DNA from: Chitinophaga sp. YR627 | GTDB taxonomy: Bacteria; Bacteroidota; Bacteroidia; Chitinophagales; Chitinophagaceae | Direction: 5' to 3' | DNA: 64,000 nt | Assembly (NCBI RefSeq): GCF_900114995.1 | Contig: NZ_FOUX01000003.1 | Coordinates: forward strand, 310,001 to 374,000 | Shown here: piece after piece, positions 5,806 to 15,033 of the stretch | Numbering within the stretch: the stretch's first letter is position 1 | Layout of the letters: the number at the start of each line of letters is the position of its first letter | Notes under the pieces: generated by a model | What the model was told of the DNA's origin: nothing | The model's input: the letters and a program-made list of their open reading frames with translations, nothing else | Databases searched by the model: none | Made by a program: the position numbers and the translations under genes

Positions 5806-8800
5806 ATGCCTGAAGTAACAAACAACACGCCACGATTGCTGGCTGCAGCCAAGGAGTTCAATATTGGTAAGGAAACGTTAATCGACTTCCTTGCTAATAA
5901 GGGCTATGATATGGGCGGCTTTGGCTCGCCTAACGCGCGCCTGACGTCTCAGATGTATGCAGCTTTGCAGTCTGAATTCCAGCAGGACAAGGCTAATAAA
6001 CGCAAAAGCGATCAGATAGCCCTGCCTAAAGGAAGCGTGTTAGATGCAATGAAGAAGAAAGAGAAAGAAGAAGCAGAGGCAGCAGCCAAAAAGAAAGAAG
6101 CAGCTCCTAAAGAGGAACCCACTCCCGCGGTTGCAGTTGAAGCACCCAAACCCGAACCAAAACCTGAACCGAAGCCGGAACCAAAGGCCGAGCCGAAGCC
6201 CGAACCAAAACCGGAGCCAAAGCCTGAACCTAAACCCGAGCCGGTACCGGTTGCGGAAGTCAAACCACCTGTTGCAAAAACAGAAGAAGCGCCGAAAGAG
6301 CCTGTCGCAGCACCTCAGCAACCTGTTGCCGAGAAAACGCCGCCAGTACAGCCGCAGAAACCGGAGCCTCAGGAAGTTATAAAAACAGACACGCCAAGGA
6401 TCAATGGCCCGAAAGTCGTGGCAACTATTGACCTGGATGCACTGAACAGACCAAAGAAACCACCTGTTCCTCCGGTTACCAAACCAGAACAGGAAGAGAA
6501 ACCGGCTGCCGCAAGACAACCGGAACCTCCAGCCAGTGAGAAAGCGCCGGTAAAAGAACCAGCGCCGCAACCACCGGTACAACCGCAACAACCCGTTGCA
6601 CAACAGCAAGCTCCGGTAGAGCCAGCAAAACCTGCTGTACAACCGGAAGTGAAACCAGTGCAACCCGTTCAGCCAGTACAAAAAGTAGAATCACTAGTAC
6701 AACAAGAAAAAACAACTGCACCCGCTGCTGAAAAACCTGCTGTCCCCGCTGTAGAACAGAAACAAGCGCCGGCAGCCGAAAAACCGGCAGCTGCTCAGGA
6801 AAAAACAAAAGAACCGGCGGAAGTGAAACAGCCAATCACACAAAAACCGGCCGCACAGCATATGACCGAAGTTGCAGCAGCAGATATTGCATCAGCACCA
6901 GCATCAGAGCAGGACGATAACGGAAGCACTGCCGTTATCGAAAACATTCAGGCAGAAAAACTCACCGGTCCAAAAGTGATCGGTAAAATCGAACTGCCTG
7001 TTCACTCAGAAAGACGTGATAATAAGGGTAACAATAATTTCAACCGCGGTGGCAATAATAATAACAACAATGCCGACAACAACCGTAAGCGGAAACGCAT
7101 CATAGTTGAAAAGAAACCAGAACCTGTTCAACCAGGCGATCTTTCTAAAGGTGGTAACACAGAAAACCGTAATTCCGGTAACCGCGATTTCAACAGAGAT
7201 AACAGAAATACCGGTAACCGCGATAATCGCGATAATAATAATAATAACAGGCCAGGCGGCGGTCAGAACAGACCTCACGCAGCGCCAAACCGCGACGGAC
7301 GTCCAGGTGGACCAGGTCAGCACGGTGGCGGTGGTAACAGACCAGGCGGCGGCCAGCATGGCAATCGTCCGGGTGGACCAGGCCAGCACGGTGGTGGTAA
7401 CAGACCAGGTGGCGGTCAGCATGGCAACAGACCAGGCGGTAACTTCGGTAACCGTCCGGGTGGTCAGCATGGCGGCTACGGTAACCGTGACAATAATGCT
7501 AACAGACGTCCGGAAGATAAGGAGATCGACAAAAACGAAATCCAGAACAAGATCAAGGAAACCATGGCCAAAATGGGTGGTGGTAACCGCGGTAAAAACG
7601 TCAAAGCAAAACAACGCCGTGAGAAACGCCACGAGCTCGCTGAGCAACTGGCCAACAAAGGCGCTGAAAATAATAAACTCCAGGTCACTGAGTTCGTTTC
7701 CGTTAGTGAACTCGCTAACCTGATGGATGTTAGCTTCGCCGAAGTAATCTCAAAATGTATGGGACTCGGTATCATGGTATCAATCAACCAGCGTCTGGAC
7801 GCAGAGGTGATTGAACTGGTAGCCGGCGAGTTCGGTTACGAAGTGGAATTCATCGGTGTGGATGACGCAGATGAAATGGAGGAAGAAGAAGTAACTGATA
7901 ACGAGGAAGATCTGGTACCAAGAGCACCTATCGTGACTATCATGGGTCACGTAGACCACGGTAAGACCTCCCTCCTTGACTATATCCGTAACGCCAATGT
8001 GGTGTCCGGTGAAGCGGGTGGTATCACCCAGCACATCGGTGCTTACCAGGTAGAAACCTCTTCCGGTAAGAAACTGACCTTCCTGGATACACCGGGTCAC
8101 GAAGCGTTTACCGCGATGCGTGCCCGTGGTGCCAAAGTAGCGGATATCGCCATCATCGTTATCGCTGCGGATGACGCCATCATGCCACAGACACGTGAAG
8201 CGATCTCCCACTCACAGGCCGCAGGTCTGCCAATGGTATTCGCAATCAACAAGGTGGATAAAGACGGCGCTAATCCTGAAAAGATCAAAGAACAGCTGGC
8301 CGGTATGAACCTGCTGGTAGAAGACTGGGGTGGTAAATACCAGAGCCAGGAAATTTCTGCCAAGAGCGGTCTGAACATAGACGTCCTGCTGGAAAAAATA
8401 CTCCTGGAAGCAGAATTACTCGAACTGAAAGCCAATCCGAACAGAGAAGCTTCCGGTAGCGTGATCGAAGCATCCCTCGATAAAGGCCGCGGTTACGTGG
8501 CTACCCTGCTCGTACAAAGCGGTACCCTCCGCCAGGGTGATACGATCGCCTCCGGTTCTAACTTCGGTAAGATCAAGGCGATGTTTAACGAACGCGGACA
8601 GCGTGTTGAATCCGTAGGACCTTCTTCACCTGTACAGGTGCTCGGTCTGAACGGCGCGCCTCAGGCTGGTGAGAAATTCCGTATGTACGAAAACGAATCC
8701 GAAGCTAAAGAAGTGGCTAACCGCCGTGCTCAGATCATCCGTGAACAAGGTATCCGTACCAAGAAACACATCACGCTGGATGAGATCGGACGCCGTCTTG

Positions 8801-9423
8801 CGCTGGGTAACTTCAAACAGCTCAACCTCATCATCAAGGGTGACTTTGACGGTTCCGTAGAAGCATTAAGCGATTCCCTGCAGAAACTCTCTACTGAAGA
8901 AATCGTTGTGAGCGTGGTGCACAAGGCAGTAGGTCAGATCACAGAATCCGACGTATTGCTGGCAACAGCTTCCGATGCGATCATCGTAGGTTTCCAGGTA
9001 CGTCCTTCCTCTCAGGCTTCCAAACTGGCAGAGAAAGAGAATATCGAGATCCGTACCTACTCTATCATCTACGACGCTATCGACGAACTCAAGAGCGCGA
9101 TGGAAGGGATGCTGGAGCCAAAAATCGAGAAGAAAGTGGTGGCCAACGTGGAAATCCGCGAAACTTACCGCTTCGACAAGGTTACCGTTGCTGGTTGCTT
9201 CGTCCTCGATGGAAAGATCACCAGAAACACCCGTGTCAACCTGGTACGCGATGGTATCGTAATCTATACCGGCGAACTGCAATCCCTGAAACGTTACAAA
9301 GACGACGTGAAGGAAGTTGCGAGCAACATGGAGTGTGGTCTGAGTATCAAGAACTACAGCGCCCTGCAAGTTGGCGATATCGTAGAAGGCTTCGAAGAAG
9401 TAGAAGTAAAGAGAACTTTGTAA
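5806..9423 (+). CDS. infB: Translation initiation factor IF-2
   Basis: 1205 residues, long for IF-2. Residues 5-35 form an IF2_N-like helical domain (LLAAAKEFNIGKETLIDFLANKGY). Residues ~85-620 are low complexity: Lys/Glu/Ala-rich, a PEPKPE run (114-146), Pro/Gln/Val-rich, Asn/Arg-rich, then Gly/Pro/His/Asn repeats (501-543). A second IF2_N-like helix set (~625-690) precedes the GTPase domain: G1 GHVDHGKT at 714, then DTPGHEAF, NKVD and SAKSG, followed by the beta-barrel and C-terminal fMet-tRNA-binding domains. It delivers initiator tRNA to the ribosome. Last gene of the operon; a strong terminator follows. Confidence 0.97.
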   Translation: MPEVTNNTPRLLAAAKEFNIGKETLIDFLANKGYDMGGFGSPNARLTSQMYAALQSEFQQDKANKRKSDQIALPKGSVLDAMKKKEKEEAEAAAKKKEAAPKEEPTPAVAVEAPKPEPKPEPKPEPKAEPKPEPKPEPKPEPKPEPVPVAEVKPPVAKTEEAPKEPVAAPQQPVAEKTPPVQPQKPEPQEVIKTDTPRINGPKVVATIDLDALNRPKKPPVPPVTKPEQEEKPAAARQPEPPASEKAPVKEPAPQPPVQPQQPVAQQQAPVEPAKPAVQPEVKPVQPVQPVQKVESLVQQEKTTAPAAEKPAVPAVEQKQAPAAEKPAAAQEKTKEPAEVKQPITQKPAAQHMTEVAAADIASAPASEQDDNGSTAVIENIQAEKLTGPKVIGKIELPVHSERRDNKGNNNFNRGGNNNNNNADNNRKRKRIIVEKKPEPVQPGDLSKGGNTENRNSGNRDFNRDNRNTGNRDNRDNNNNNRPGGGQNRPHAAPNRDGRPGGPGQHGGGGNRPGGGQHGNRPGGPGQHGGGNRPGGGQHGNRPGGNFGNRPGGQHGGYGNRDNNANRRPEDKEIDKNEIQNKIKETMAKMGGGNRGKNVKAKQRREKRHELAEQLANKGAENNKLQVTEFVSVSELANLMDVSFAEVISKCMGLGIMVSINQRLDAEVIELVAGEFGYEVEFIGVDDADEMEEEEVTDNEEDLVPRAPIVTIMGHVDHGKTSLLDYIRNANVVSGEAGGITQHIGAYQVETSSGKKLTFLDTPGHEAFTAMRARGAKVADIAIIVIAADDAIMPQTREAISHSQAAGLPMVFAINKVDKDGANPEKIKEQLAGMNLLVEDWGGKYQSQEISAKSGLNIDVLLEKILLEAELLELKANPNREASGSVIEASLDKGRGYVATLLVQSGTLRQGDTIASGSNFGKIKAMFNERGQRVESVGPSSPVQVLGLNGAPQAGEKFRMYENESEAKEVANRRAQIIREQGIRTKKHITLDEIGRRLALGNFKQLNLIIKGDFDGSVEALSDSLQKLSTEEIVVSVVHKAVGQITESDVLLATASDAIIVGFQVRPSSQASKLAEKENIEIRTYSIIYDAIDELKSAMEGMLEPKIEKKVVANVEIRETYRFDKVTVAGCFVLDGKITRNTRVNLVRDGIVIYTGELQSLKRYKDDVKEVASNMECGLSIKNYSALQVGDIVEGFEEVEVKRTL
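6145..6243 (+). repeat. PEPKPE-type hexanucleotide/dipeptide repeat inside infB
   Basis: Residues 114-146 of IF-2 are made of Pro-Glu-Pro-Lys units with one Lys-Ala-Glu interruption. At DNA level the 6-12-bp units vary by synonymous codons, so the protein pattern is kept rather than freshly copied. Confidence 0.85.
7306..7434 (+). repeat. Two tandem 66/63-bp units encoding a Gly/Pro/His/Asn repeat in infB
   Basis: Two head-to-tail copies (7306-7371 and 7372-7434) each encode GGPGQHGGG-(G)-NRPGGGQHGNRP. The second lacks one Gly codon. A third, degraded copy follows. The short unit and near identity suggest recent slippage or unequal recombination. Confidence 0.8.
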
Positions 9424-9449
9424 TATCAGTATAAACTTTTGTTAAAAAG

Positions 9450-9478
9450 ATAAGCCGCTATCATGCGGCTTATTTTTT
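9450..9478 (+). terminator. Terminator after infB
   Basis: 9-bp perfect stem ATAAGCCGC/GCGGCTTAT with a 6-nt loop, followed by a T-run. Confidence 0.85.
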
Positions 9479-9484
9479 ATTGGC

Positions 9485-9492
9485 TATTTTTG
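9485..9492 (+). promoter_or_regulatory. -7 element (TATTTTTG) before surA
   Basis: TAnnTTTG match directly after the infB terminator and 20 nt before the chosen surA ATG. It supports the start at 9513 over the upstream in-frame TTG/ATA region at 9480. Confidence 0.45.
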
Positions 9493-9512
9493 AAATTCAC
9501 TGCACTTGTAAC

Positions 9513-10898
9513 ATGAATAGAATTTTTGCACTTTCTGCAGGTACACTACTACTGTGTCAGGTAGCCGTTGCCCAACAGAAAATGGTAGCCGACAAAATTG
9601 CGGCTATTGTGGGGGATAAGATCATTCTCAGATCCGACGTTGAAGGAGAAATGGTGAATCTATCGCGTAATAACGCGGATGGTTCTCTGCCTCCCAATGC
9701 GCCATGCATGATCATGGAACAGATCATTTCCCAGAAAGTAATGGTGATGCAGGCAGAACGGGACAGTTTGCCGGTAAGTGAATCTGATGTAGACGGACAG
9801 ATCGAGAATCGTATCCGCTACTTCCAGGACGTTTACGGCAGCCCTGAGAAAATGAAGGAAGTAACCGGCTATTCTATTTATCAGCTGAAAGAACGCTTCC
9901 GTCAGCCTATCAGAGAAGGTCTGCTGGCTAAAGCAATGCAGGATAAAATCACCAGCTCCGTAAAAGTGACGCCTTCCGAGGTGAAGAAATATTTCGACGC
10001 CATCCCGAAAGACAGTCTCCAGTACTACGAATCAGAACTGGAAATCGGTCAGATCGTGATCCAGCCGAAGGCAACGAAGGAGATGGACCAGTACGCTATT
10101 GACCGCCTGCTGGAATTCAAAAAACAGGTGCAGGAAAAAACCAGTGATTTCGGCCGTCTCGCGATCCTTTACTCTGAAGATCCGGGCGCAAAAGAAAATA
10201 AAGGGGTATACATCCTCAACCGTAACGACAAACAGTGGGATGCAGACTTTCTGGCCGCATCTTTCCGTCTGAAAGAGAATGAAATATCTTCTCCTATCAA
10301 GAGTCAGTTCGGTTACCACCTCATTCAGTGTATCAAACGTCAGGGCGATAATATCACCGTTCAGCATATCCTGCTCAAGCCAAACGTTACCCGTAGCGAT
10401 CTGGCTGACGCAACAAAACTGCTGGACAGCGTTCGTACCGTTATCCTGAACGGCAAAATGACCTTCTCTGAAGCAGTAGTAAAATACAGTACCCTCCCGG
10501 CAGCTAAATTCGACGGTGGTATGCTCCAGAACAGAATGAATGGTACTACCTATATTACTATCGACCAGCTGGACGAACCTTCCGAAAGAGACATCGTACT
10601 GCTGCTCGACACCCTTAAACCAGGTGGTATCTCTAAACCAATGCCATTCGTAGACGATCAGCCAAACGGCCGTAATGGTGTACGCCTTGTTTATCTGAAA
10701 ACACGTACCCAGCCACACCGTGAGAATATGAACGACGACTACGCCCGTATCCAGCAACGTACGCTCCAGCTGAAACAACAGGATGCCCGCGACAAATGGC
10801 TCAGGGAAAAGATCCCGACATATTATATCCATGTTGATGATGAGTTCAGAAACTGTACGCACATCAGCCAGTGGATAGGAGGTATAGCAAAACAATAA
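9513..10898 (+). CDS. surA: SurA-type periplasmic peptidyl-prolyl isomerase/chaperone
   Basis: 461 residues from the ATG at 9513, which puts a clean signal peptide (MNRIFALSAGTLLLCQVAVAQ) at the N-terminus; the open frame upstream would bury it. The N-terminal helical SurA domain starts at VADKIAAIVGDKIILRSDVE, the classic SurA opening. Two parvulin (PpiC) domains follow: around residues 165-265 (ELEIGQIVIQPK...SEDPGAKENKG...SPIKSQFGYHLIQ) and 275-390 (VQHILLKP). SurA escorts outer-membrane proteins through the periplasm. Monocistronic, with its own promoter and terminator. Confidence 0.9.
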   Translation: MNRIFALSAGTLLLCQVAVAQQKMVADKIAAIVGDKIILRSDVEGEMVNLSRNNADGSLPPNAPCMIMEQIISQKVMVMQAERDSLPVSESDVDGQIENRIRYFQDVYGSPEKMKEVTGYSIYQLKERFRQPIREGLLAKAMQDKITSSVKVTPSEVKKYFDAIPKDSLQYYESELEIGQIVIQPKATKEMDQYAIDRLLEFKKQVQEKTSDFGRLAILYSEDPGAKENKGVYILNRNDKQWDADFLAASFRLKENEISSPIKSQFGYHLIQCIKRQGDNITVQHILLKPNVTRSDLADATKLLDSVRTVILNGKMTFSEAVVKYSTLPAAKFDGGMLQNRMNGTTYITIDQLDEPSERDIVLLLDTLKPGGISKPMPFVDDQPNGRNGVRLVYLKTRTQPHRENMNDDYARIQQRTLQLKQQDARDKWLREKIPTYYIHVDDEFRNCTHISQWIGGIAKQ

Positions 10899-10915
10899 CA
10901 CATATAATTGAATAG

Positions 10916-10953
10916 GAATCCCCGGTATACAGCAATACCGGGGATTCTTATTT
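10916..10953 (+). terminator. Terminator after surA
   Basis: 13-bp perfect stem (GAATCCCCGGTAT and its complement) with a 6-nt loop, followed by TTATTTT. Confidence 0.85.
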
Positions 10954-10983
10954 TCAGGCAGAACCTGCATTTATCATTGGTCG

Positions 10984-11014
10984 TTGGGCGTTCCGCTTTT
11001 TACCCGTAACTTTG
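10984..11014 (+). promoter_or_regulatory. Promoter of the PurF-like gene: TTG-N20-TAACTTTG
   Basis: -33 TTG at 10984-10986 and -7 TAACTTTG at 11007-11014, with 20 nt between them. This is the best-spaced Bacteroidota promoter in the window together with that of ccoI. Transcription starting near 11020 rules out translation from the upstream TTG at 10984. Confidence 0.6.
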
Positions 11015-11034
11015 CGCCTTCAATTCTAATAGGG

Positions 11035-12882
11035 ATGAGTGATGCCATAAAACATGAATGCGGGTTAGCATTTATTAGACTCAGGAAGCCGTTTTCTTAT
11101 TATCAACAACAATATGGATCGGTTTTCTATGGGCTAAACAAGTTGTACCTCCTGATGGAGAAACAACATAACCGCGGACAGGACGGAGCAGGTATAGCCA
11201 CAGTGAAGTTAAACACAGAACCAGGAGTACCATTCATGCATCGCCTGCGAAGCAGTGCCCCGCAAGCAATAGGAGATATCTTTGCCAAGGTCAGAGACGA
11301 AGTAGACGAAATCGAGAAGTACCAGCCGGAAATCACCAAATACCCGGGCCTCATGAAAGGCCATATACGTTTCCTGGGAGAACTCTTAATGGGCCACCTC
11401 CGCTACGCCACCCAGGGTAAAAACAACGTAGAACTCTGCCACCCCTTCGTACGTCACAATACCATTCCATCACGCAATCTTGCACTTGCAGGTAACTTTA
11501 ACCTGGTGAACGTAGATGAACTGTTTAAGTTCGCTAACGTCACTCCGGGTGAAACACACCGTAACAGTGACCTGGCCGCGATGCTGGAGGTAATTCATCA
11601 CTTCCTGAGCCAGGAAGATGAAGAAAAACGTAACGGACTGGATGTGAAAAGCATTCTTCAGAAATCATTTTCAATGTTTGACGGAGGATACCACGTCTGC
11701 GGGTTAATCGGTAGTGGTGATGCGTTCGTAATGCGTGACGCGCACGGTATCCGTCCTTCCTACTACTACGTAAATGAAGACGTGATCGTTGCCGCTTCTG
11801 AGCGTGCAGCTATCCGTACCGCTTTCAACGTAGGCGAAAACGAAGTGATGGAACTGATGCCAGGTAATGCCCTGATCGTAAAAGAGAATGGTGAGTACAG
11901 CATCGAACAGATCCTGCAACCGAAAGAGCGTAAGGCTTGTAGCTTCGAACGTATCTATTTCTCCCGTGGTAACGATGAAAAGATCTATAAAGAGCGTACG
12001 GCTTTAGGTTACAACCTCTCCGAAACAGTGCTGAAAAGCATTGACAATGACCTGCGTAATACCATCTTCTCTTTCATTCCAAACACAGCAGAAATCGCCT
12101 TCTATGGTATGCTGAAAGGTCTGGAAGATTATCTGAACAAGATTAAGGTAGAACGTATCACATCATGGGGTAAAGATTTCGATGAAGAGAAACTGACGGA
12201 AATGATCAACCGCAGGATCCGTATCGACAAGATCGCTATCAAAGACGTTAAAATGCGCACCTTCATTACTGCTGATACCGGCCGTAATGAAATGGTACAG
12301 CACGTATACGATATTACTTACGGTACAGTACGTCCGGGTATCGATACCCTCGTGGTGATCGATGACTCTATCGTACGCGGTACCACACTGCGTGAGAGCA
12401 TTATCAGAATGCTGGACCGTCTCGGCCCTAAACGCATTATCGTTGTTTCTTCCGCACCACAGATCCGCTATCCGGATTGTTATGGTATCGACATGAGTAA
12501 AATCGGTGATTTCGTTGCCTTTAAGGCGGCCATCGAACTCCTGAAGGACCATGGCAAGGAGCACATCCTGCAGGAAGCTTATGGCCTCTGTATGGAGCTG
12601 CAGCGTACAAATACCCTGCACGCACAGAACGTGGTAAGAAACATCTATAAACCATTCACTACAGAAGAGATCTCTGCGAAAATCGCTGAAATCATCACTC
12701 CAACCGGCATTGGCGCTAAAGTAGACGTGATCTACCAGTCCATCGACGGTCTCCACCAGGCTTGTCCGAACAACCTGGGTGACTGGTACTTTACCGGAAA
12801 CTTCCCTACACCAGGTGGTAACCGCGTAGTGAACAAAGCCTTTATGAACTATATGGAAGGCAAAAACGAAAGAGGATACTAA
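11035..12882 (+). CDS. Long-form amidophosphoribosyltransferase-like glutamine amidotransferase (PurF family)
   Basis: 615 residues from the ATG at 11035, over 100 longer than standard PurF. Near the N-terminus, KHECGLAFIRL gives the likely catalytic Cys9, the N-terminal nucleophile after removal of a short propeptide. The class II amidotransferase half shows HRNSDLAAMLE and GSGDAFVMRDAHGIRPSYY. The C-terminal phosphoribosyltransferase half has the PRPP loop VVIDDSIVRGTT (Asp443/444), essentially that of PurF. PurF makes 5-phosphoribosylamine, the first step of purine synthesis. The extra length lies mainly between and after these domains. It could be the main PurF or a paralogue; both forms occur in Bacteroidota. 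Confidence 0.85.
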   Translation: MSDAIKHECGLAFIRLRKPFSYYQQQYGSVFYGLNKLYLLMEKQHNRGQDGAGIATVKLNTEPGVPFMHRLRSSAPQAIGDIFAKVRDEVDEIEKYQPEITKYPGLMKGHIRFLGELLMGHLRYATQGKNNVELCHPFVRHNTIPSRNLALAGNFNLVNVDELFKFANVTPGETHRNSDLAAMLEVIHHFLSQEDEEKRNGLDVKSILQKSFSMFDGGYHVCGLIGSGDAFVMRDAHGIRPSYYYVNEDVIVAASERAAIRTAFNVGENEVMELMPGNALIVKENGEYSIEQILQPKERKACSFERIYFSRGNDEKIYKERTALGYNLSETVLKSIDNDLRNTIFSFIPNTAEIAFYGMLKGLEDYLNKIKVERITSWGKDFDEEKLTEMINRRIRIDKIAIKDVKMRTFITADTGRNEMVQHVYDITYGTVRPGIDTLVVIDDSIVRGTTLRESIIRMLDRLGPKRIIVVSSAPQIRYPDCYGIDMSKIGDFVAFKAAIELLKDHGKEHILQEAYGLCMELQRTNTLHAQNVVRNIYKPFTTEEISAKIAEIITPTGIGAKVDVIYQSIDGLHQACPNNLGDWYFTGNFPTPGGNRVVNKAFMNYMEGKNERGY

Positions 12883-12895
12883 TCACACACAAATA

Positions 12896-12925
12896 AAAAG
12901 GCCTGTTTTAAAAACAGGCCTTTTT
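12896..12925 (+). terminator. Terminator after the PurF-like gene
   Basis: A-run + GGCCTGTTT pairs with AAACAGGCC + T5, with a tiny loop. Confidence 0.85.
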
Positions 12926-13093
12926 CATATATCTCCATTATTAAATTTCCTTTAAATCCACTCCAACAGGGCCTGCTGAGGCCCCTGTAGCACACTTACT
13001 TTCAGTAAAATCCGTAAATTAGGTAACAGTAAATGCTAATACTAACTCAAACCTCGCACAGCAGATCCTCTGCTGCATAATAACATCGTTGTT

Positions 13094-13594
13094 ATGAAAA
13101 CATTATTACTAATCCGTCATGCCAAATCGAGCTGGAATGACCCCGACGTAGACGACTTTGACAGGCCATTGAACAAACGTGGTAAACAGAATGCCCCGGA
13201 AATGGCGAACAGACTTGCGACCAGAGGTATCATGCCTGAACTCCTGATTGCGAGTCCGGCAAAACGTACCAAAACGACCGCCAGAATGATGGCCAAGGAA
13301 TGGCACTATGACAAAGACGCTATTATGCTTGAAGATGAGCTGTACCTCTGTTACGCCTCCACCTTTCTCAAGGTCATTACCAAAGTAGACGACGATATCG
13401 ACACCGTAGCCATCTTTGCCCATAACCCAGGCATTACTGATTTCGCCAACTATATAACCCAGGAAATCAGGATCGATAATATCCCTACTTCAGGTATTTT
13501 TGCTGTTCAGGCCAATACAGACTCCTGGAAAGAGTTTGACAGTGCGCGAAAGTCCTTCCTGTTCTTTGATTACCCCAAACAGGAGGTTGTCTGA
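13094..13594 (+). CDS. sixA: SixA-type histidine phosphatase
   Basis: 166 residues, histidine-phosphatase (phosphoglycerate-mutase-like) fold without other domains. The phosphate-accepting His9 lies in LLLIRHAKSSW; the RGKQ and SPAKRTKTTA stretches and the second histidine in IFAHNPGITDF complete the site. SixA removes phosphate from phospho-histidine phosphotransfer (HPt) proteins in gamma-proteobacteria. In Bacteroidota the target is not known, so the name describes the family only. Convergent with proC; only 2 bp separate the two genes and no terminator is seen between them. Confidence 0.85.
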   Translation: MKTLLLIRHAKSSWNDPDVDDFDRPLNKRGKQNAPEMANRLATRGIMPELLIASPAKRTKTTARMMAKEWHYDKDAIMLEDELYLCYASTFLKVITKVDDDIDTVAIFAHNPGITDFANYITQEIRIDNIPTSGIFAVQANTDSWKEFDSARKSFLFFDYPKQEVV

Positions 13595-13596
13595 AG

Positions 13597-14397
13597 TTAA
13601 TCCTTAGCGATCTTATTGTAGGAAACAGTAATCCCCTTGATCAGTGAAGAGCTGAAACCCTGATGTTCCATTTCATTGAGGCCCGCAATTGTACAGCCTT
13701 TTGGAGTGGTCACCTTATCTATTTCCTCTTCCGGATGACGATTCTCTTTGATCAGTAGTTGTGCCGCCCCTTTCACGGTCTGTGCCGCGATCAGGTTAGC
13801 TGTACGTGCATCAAAGCCGATCTCGATACCACCCTGTATGCTGGCTCTGATGAAGCGCAGTGCATAGGCAATGCCGCAGGCGCCCAATACGGTCGCCGCA
13901 TCCATCAGCTTTTCATCGATCATGACCGCAACGCCCAACTGATCGAACATATCCTTTACATACACCGCCTGCTCCGCAGACACGTTTTTGTGACAGATAC
14001 AGGTCATAGACTCCTGTATGGCGATCGCCGTATTGGGCATCGCACGCACCACCGGCATACCAGCGCCTGCAATCTCTTCCAGATCGGCAATGGAAATACC
14101 GGTAATTACACTGATCAAAATCTGTCGGGAAGGGTCAAATGCACTCTTCACCTGCGCCAGTACTTCTCTGACATTATATGGCTTCAACGCAACCACGATA
14201 ATTTCAGCATTACGGATCGCGGTTTCATTATCTGAAATTGTTTGTACTCCTAACGACTGTAATTCACTTAAAGAAGAAAGATTACGTTTTGTTATGGTCA
14301 GGTCCGCAGGCATTGAAAACCCGCTTTTTAACAATCCCTGAGCTATCGCGCTACCCAGATTACCACCACCGATGATGGCTATTTTCTTGTTGGACAT
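13597..14397 (-). CDS. proC: Pyrroline-5-carboxylate reductase
   Basis: 266 residues from the ATG at 14397 (a GTG two codons upstream is also possible). The Rossmann motif IAIIGGGNLGSAIAQGL binds NAD(P)H at the N-terminus. VVRAMPNTAIAIQESMT and the C-terminal GACGIAYALRFIRASIQGGIEIG plus VTTPKGCTIAGLNEMEHQGF match the ProC dimer domain and its signature. It reduces 1-pyrroline-5-carboxylate to proline, the last step of proline synthesis. Divergent from the nuclease gene, sharing a 75-bp spacer that contains the palindrome AACAAA-AA-TTTGTT (14432-14445). Confidence 0.95.
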   Translation of the reverse strand: MSNKKIAIIGGGNLGSAIAQGLLKSGFSMPADLTITKRNLSSLSELQSLGVQTISDNETAIRNAEIIVVALKPYNVREVLAQVKSAFDPSRQILISVITGISIADLEEIAGAGMPVVRAMPNTAIAIQESMTCICHKNVSAEQAVYVKDMFDQLGVAVMIDEKLMDAATVLGACGIAYALRFIRASIQGGIEIGFDARTANLIAAQTVKGAAQLLIKENRHPEEEIDKVTTPKGCTIAGLNEMEHQGFSSSLIKGITVSYNKIAKD

Positions 14398-14472
14398 GTT
14401 CACTTATTACTTTAAATCCTTCGGAAGGTAGAACAAAAATTTGTTACTTCGCATCCCTAAATACACCGTGTA

Positions 14473-14988
14473 ATGCCGAAAGTTTTTATTTGTGTGGTGT
14501 CATGCCTTATCCTATGCCTTTTTACTCAACGTTCCTTCGCAGCCAATCCCCCGAAAAAGGTAAAGGGAAAAGTAGTTCGCATTGTGGATGGTGATACTTT
14601 TGAACTGCTCGTAAATAAGACAACTTATAAGATACGTCTCAGCGCGATCGATGCGCCTGAAAAAGGTCAGGACTTCTATCAAAAAAGCAAGCAGGCGCTA
14701 TCCAATCTTTGCTTTAACAAAACAGTCACCGTAGAGTTGCTGCGGAAAGACAAATATCAACGCTGGATCGGAGATGTATACAGTGCCGATGGTCAGTACG
14801 TCAACGGCAGAATGATCTCTGATGGATACGCATGGCATTATACAGAGTATTCTGAAAGTGCTCCGCTGGCAGCAGCACAGGCTACCGCCAAACGCCAGAA
14901 ACTGGGTTTATGGGCACTTAATAAGCCGGTAGCGCCCTGGTTATTCAGAGCGGAAAAACGGAATAACAAACCACGTAAAGCAGCCTAA
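14473..14988 (+). CDS. Secreted staphylococcal-nuclease-like (thermonuclease) protein
   Basis: 171 residues. Signal peptide (MPKVFICVVSCLILCLFTQRSFAA), then a single SNase domain: VKGKVVRIVDGDTFELLV, with the calcium-binding Asp in VDGDT, and the catalytic set Arg and Glu in IRLSAIDAPEKG and Arg in KYQRWIGDVY. LGLWAL closes the fold as in other family members. It is expected to cut DNA and RNA outside the cytoplasm with calcium. The C-terminus is basic (KRNNKPRKAA). Possibly for nutrient scavenging or breakdown of extracellular DNA; this is inference. Confidence 0.9.
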   Translation: MPKVFICVVSCLILCLFTQRSFAANPPKKVKGKVVRIVDGDTFELLVNKTTYKIRLSAIDAPEKGQDFYQKSKQALSNLCFNKTVTVELLRKDKYQRWIGDVYSADGQYVNGRMISDGYAWHYTEYSESAPLAAAQATAKRQKLGLWALNKPVAPWLFRAEKRNNKPRKAA

Positions 14989-15033
14989 GCTGTTTTTGCT
15001 TAACTTGCCGTTTGCATCATCACTGCCTGCTGA

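Noticed and set aside
6145..7434. Regular short repeats that could suggest CRISPR
   Set aside because: They are in frame inside infB with variable synonymous codons, and there are no unique spacers or cas genes.
6012..7723. Long open frames on the other strand and in other frames across infB (up to 213 codons)
   Set aside because: They arise from the biased Pro/Glu/Lys and Gly/Asn codons of the IF-2 low-complexity region; they have no starts, domains or promoters of their own.
10984..11034. 17-codon N-terminal extension of the PurF-like protein
   Set aside because: It overlaps a well-spaced promoter (TTG-N20-TAACTTTG), so it would lie outside the transcript.
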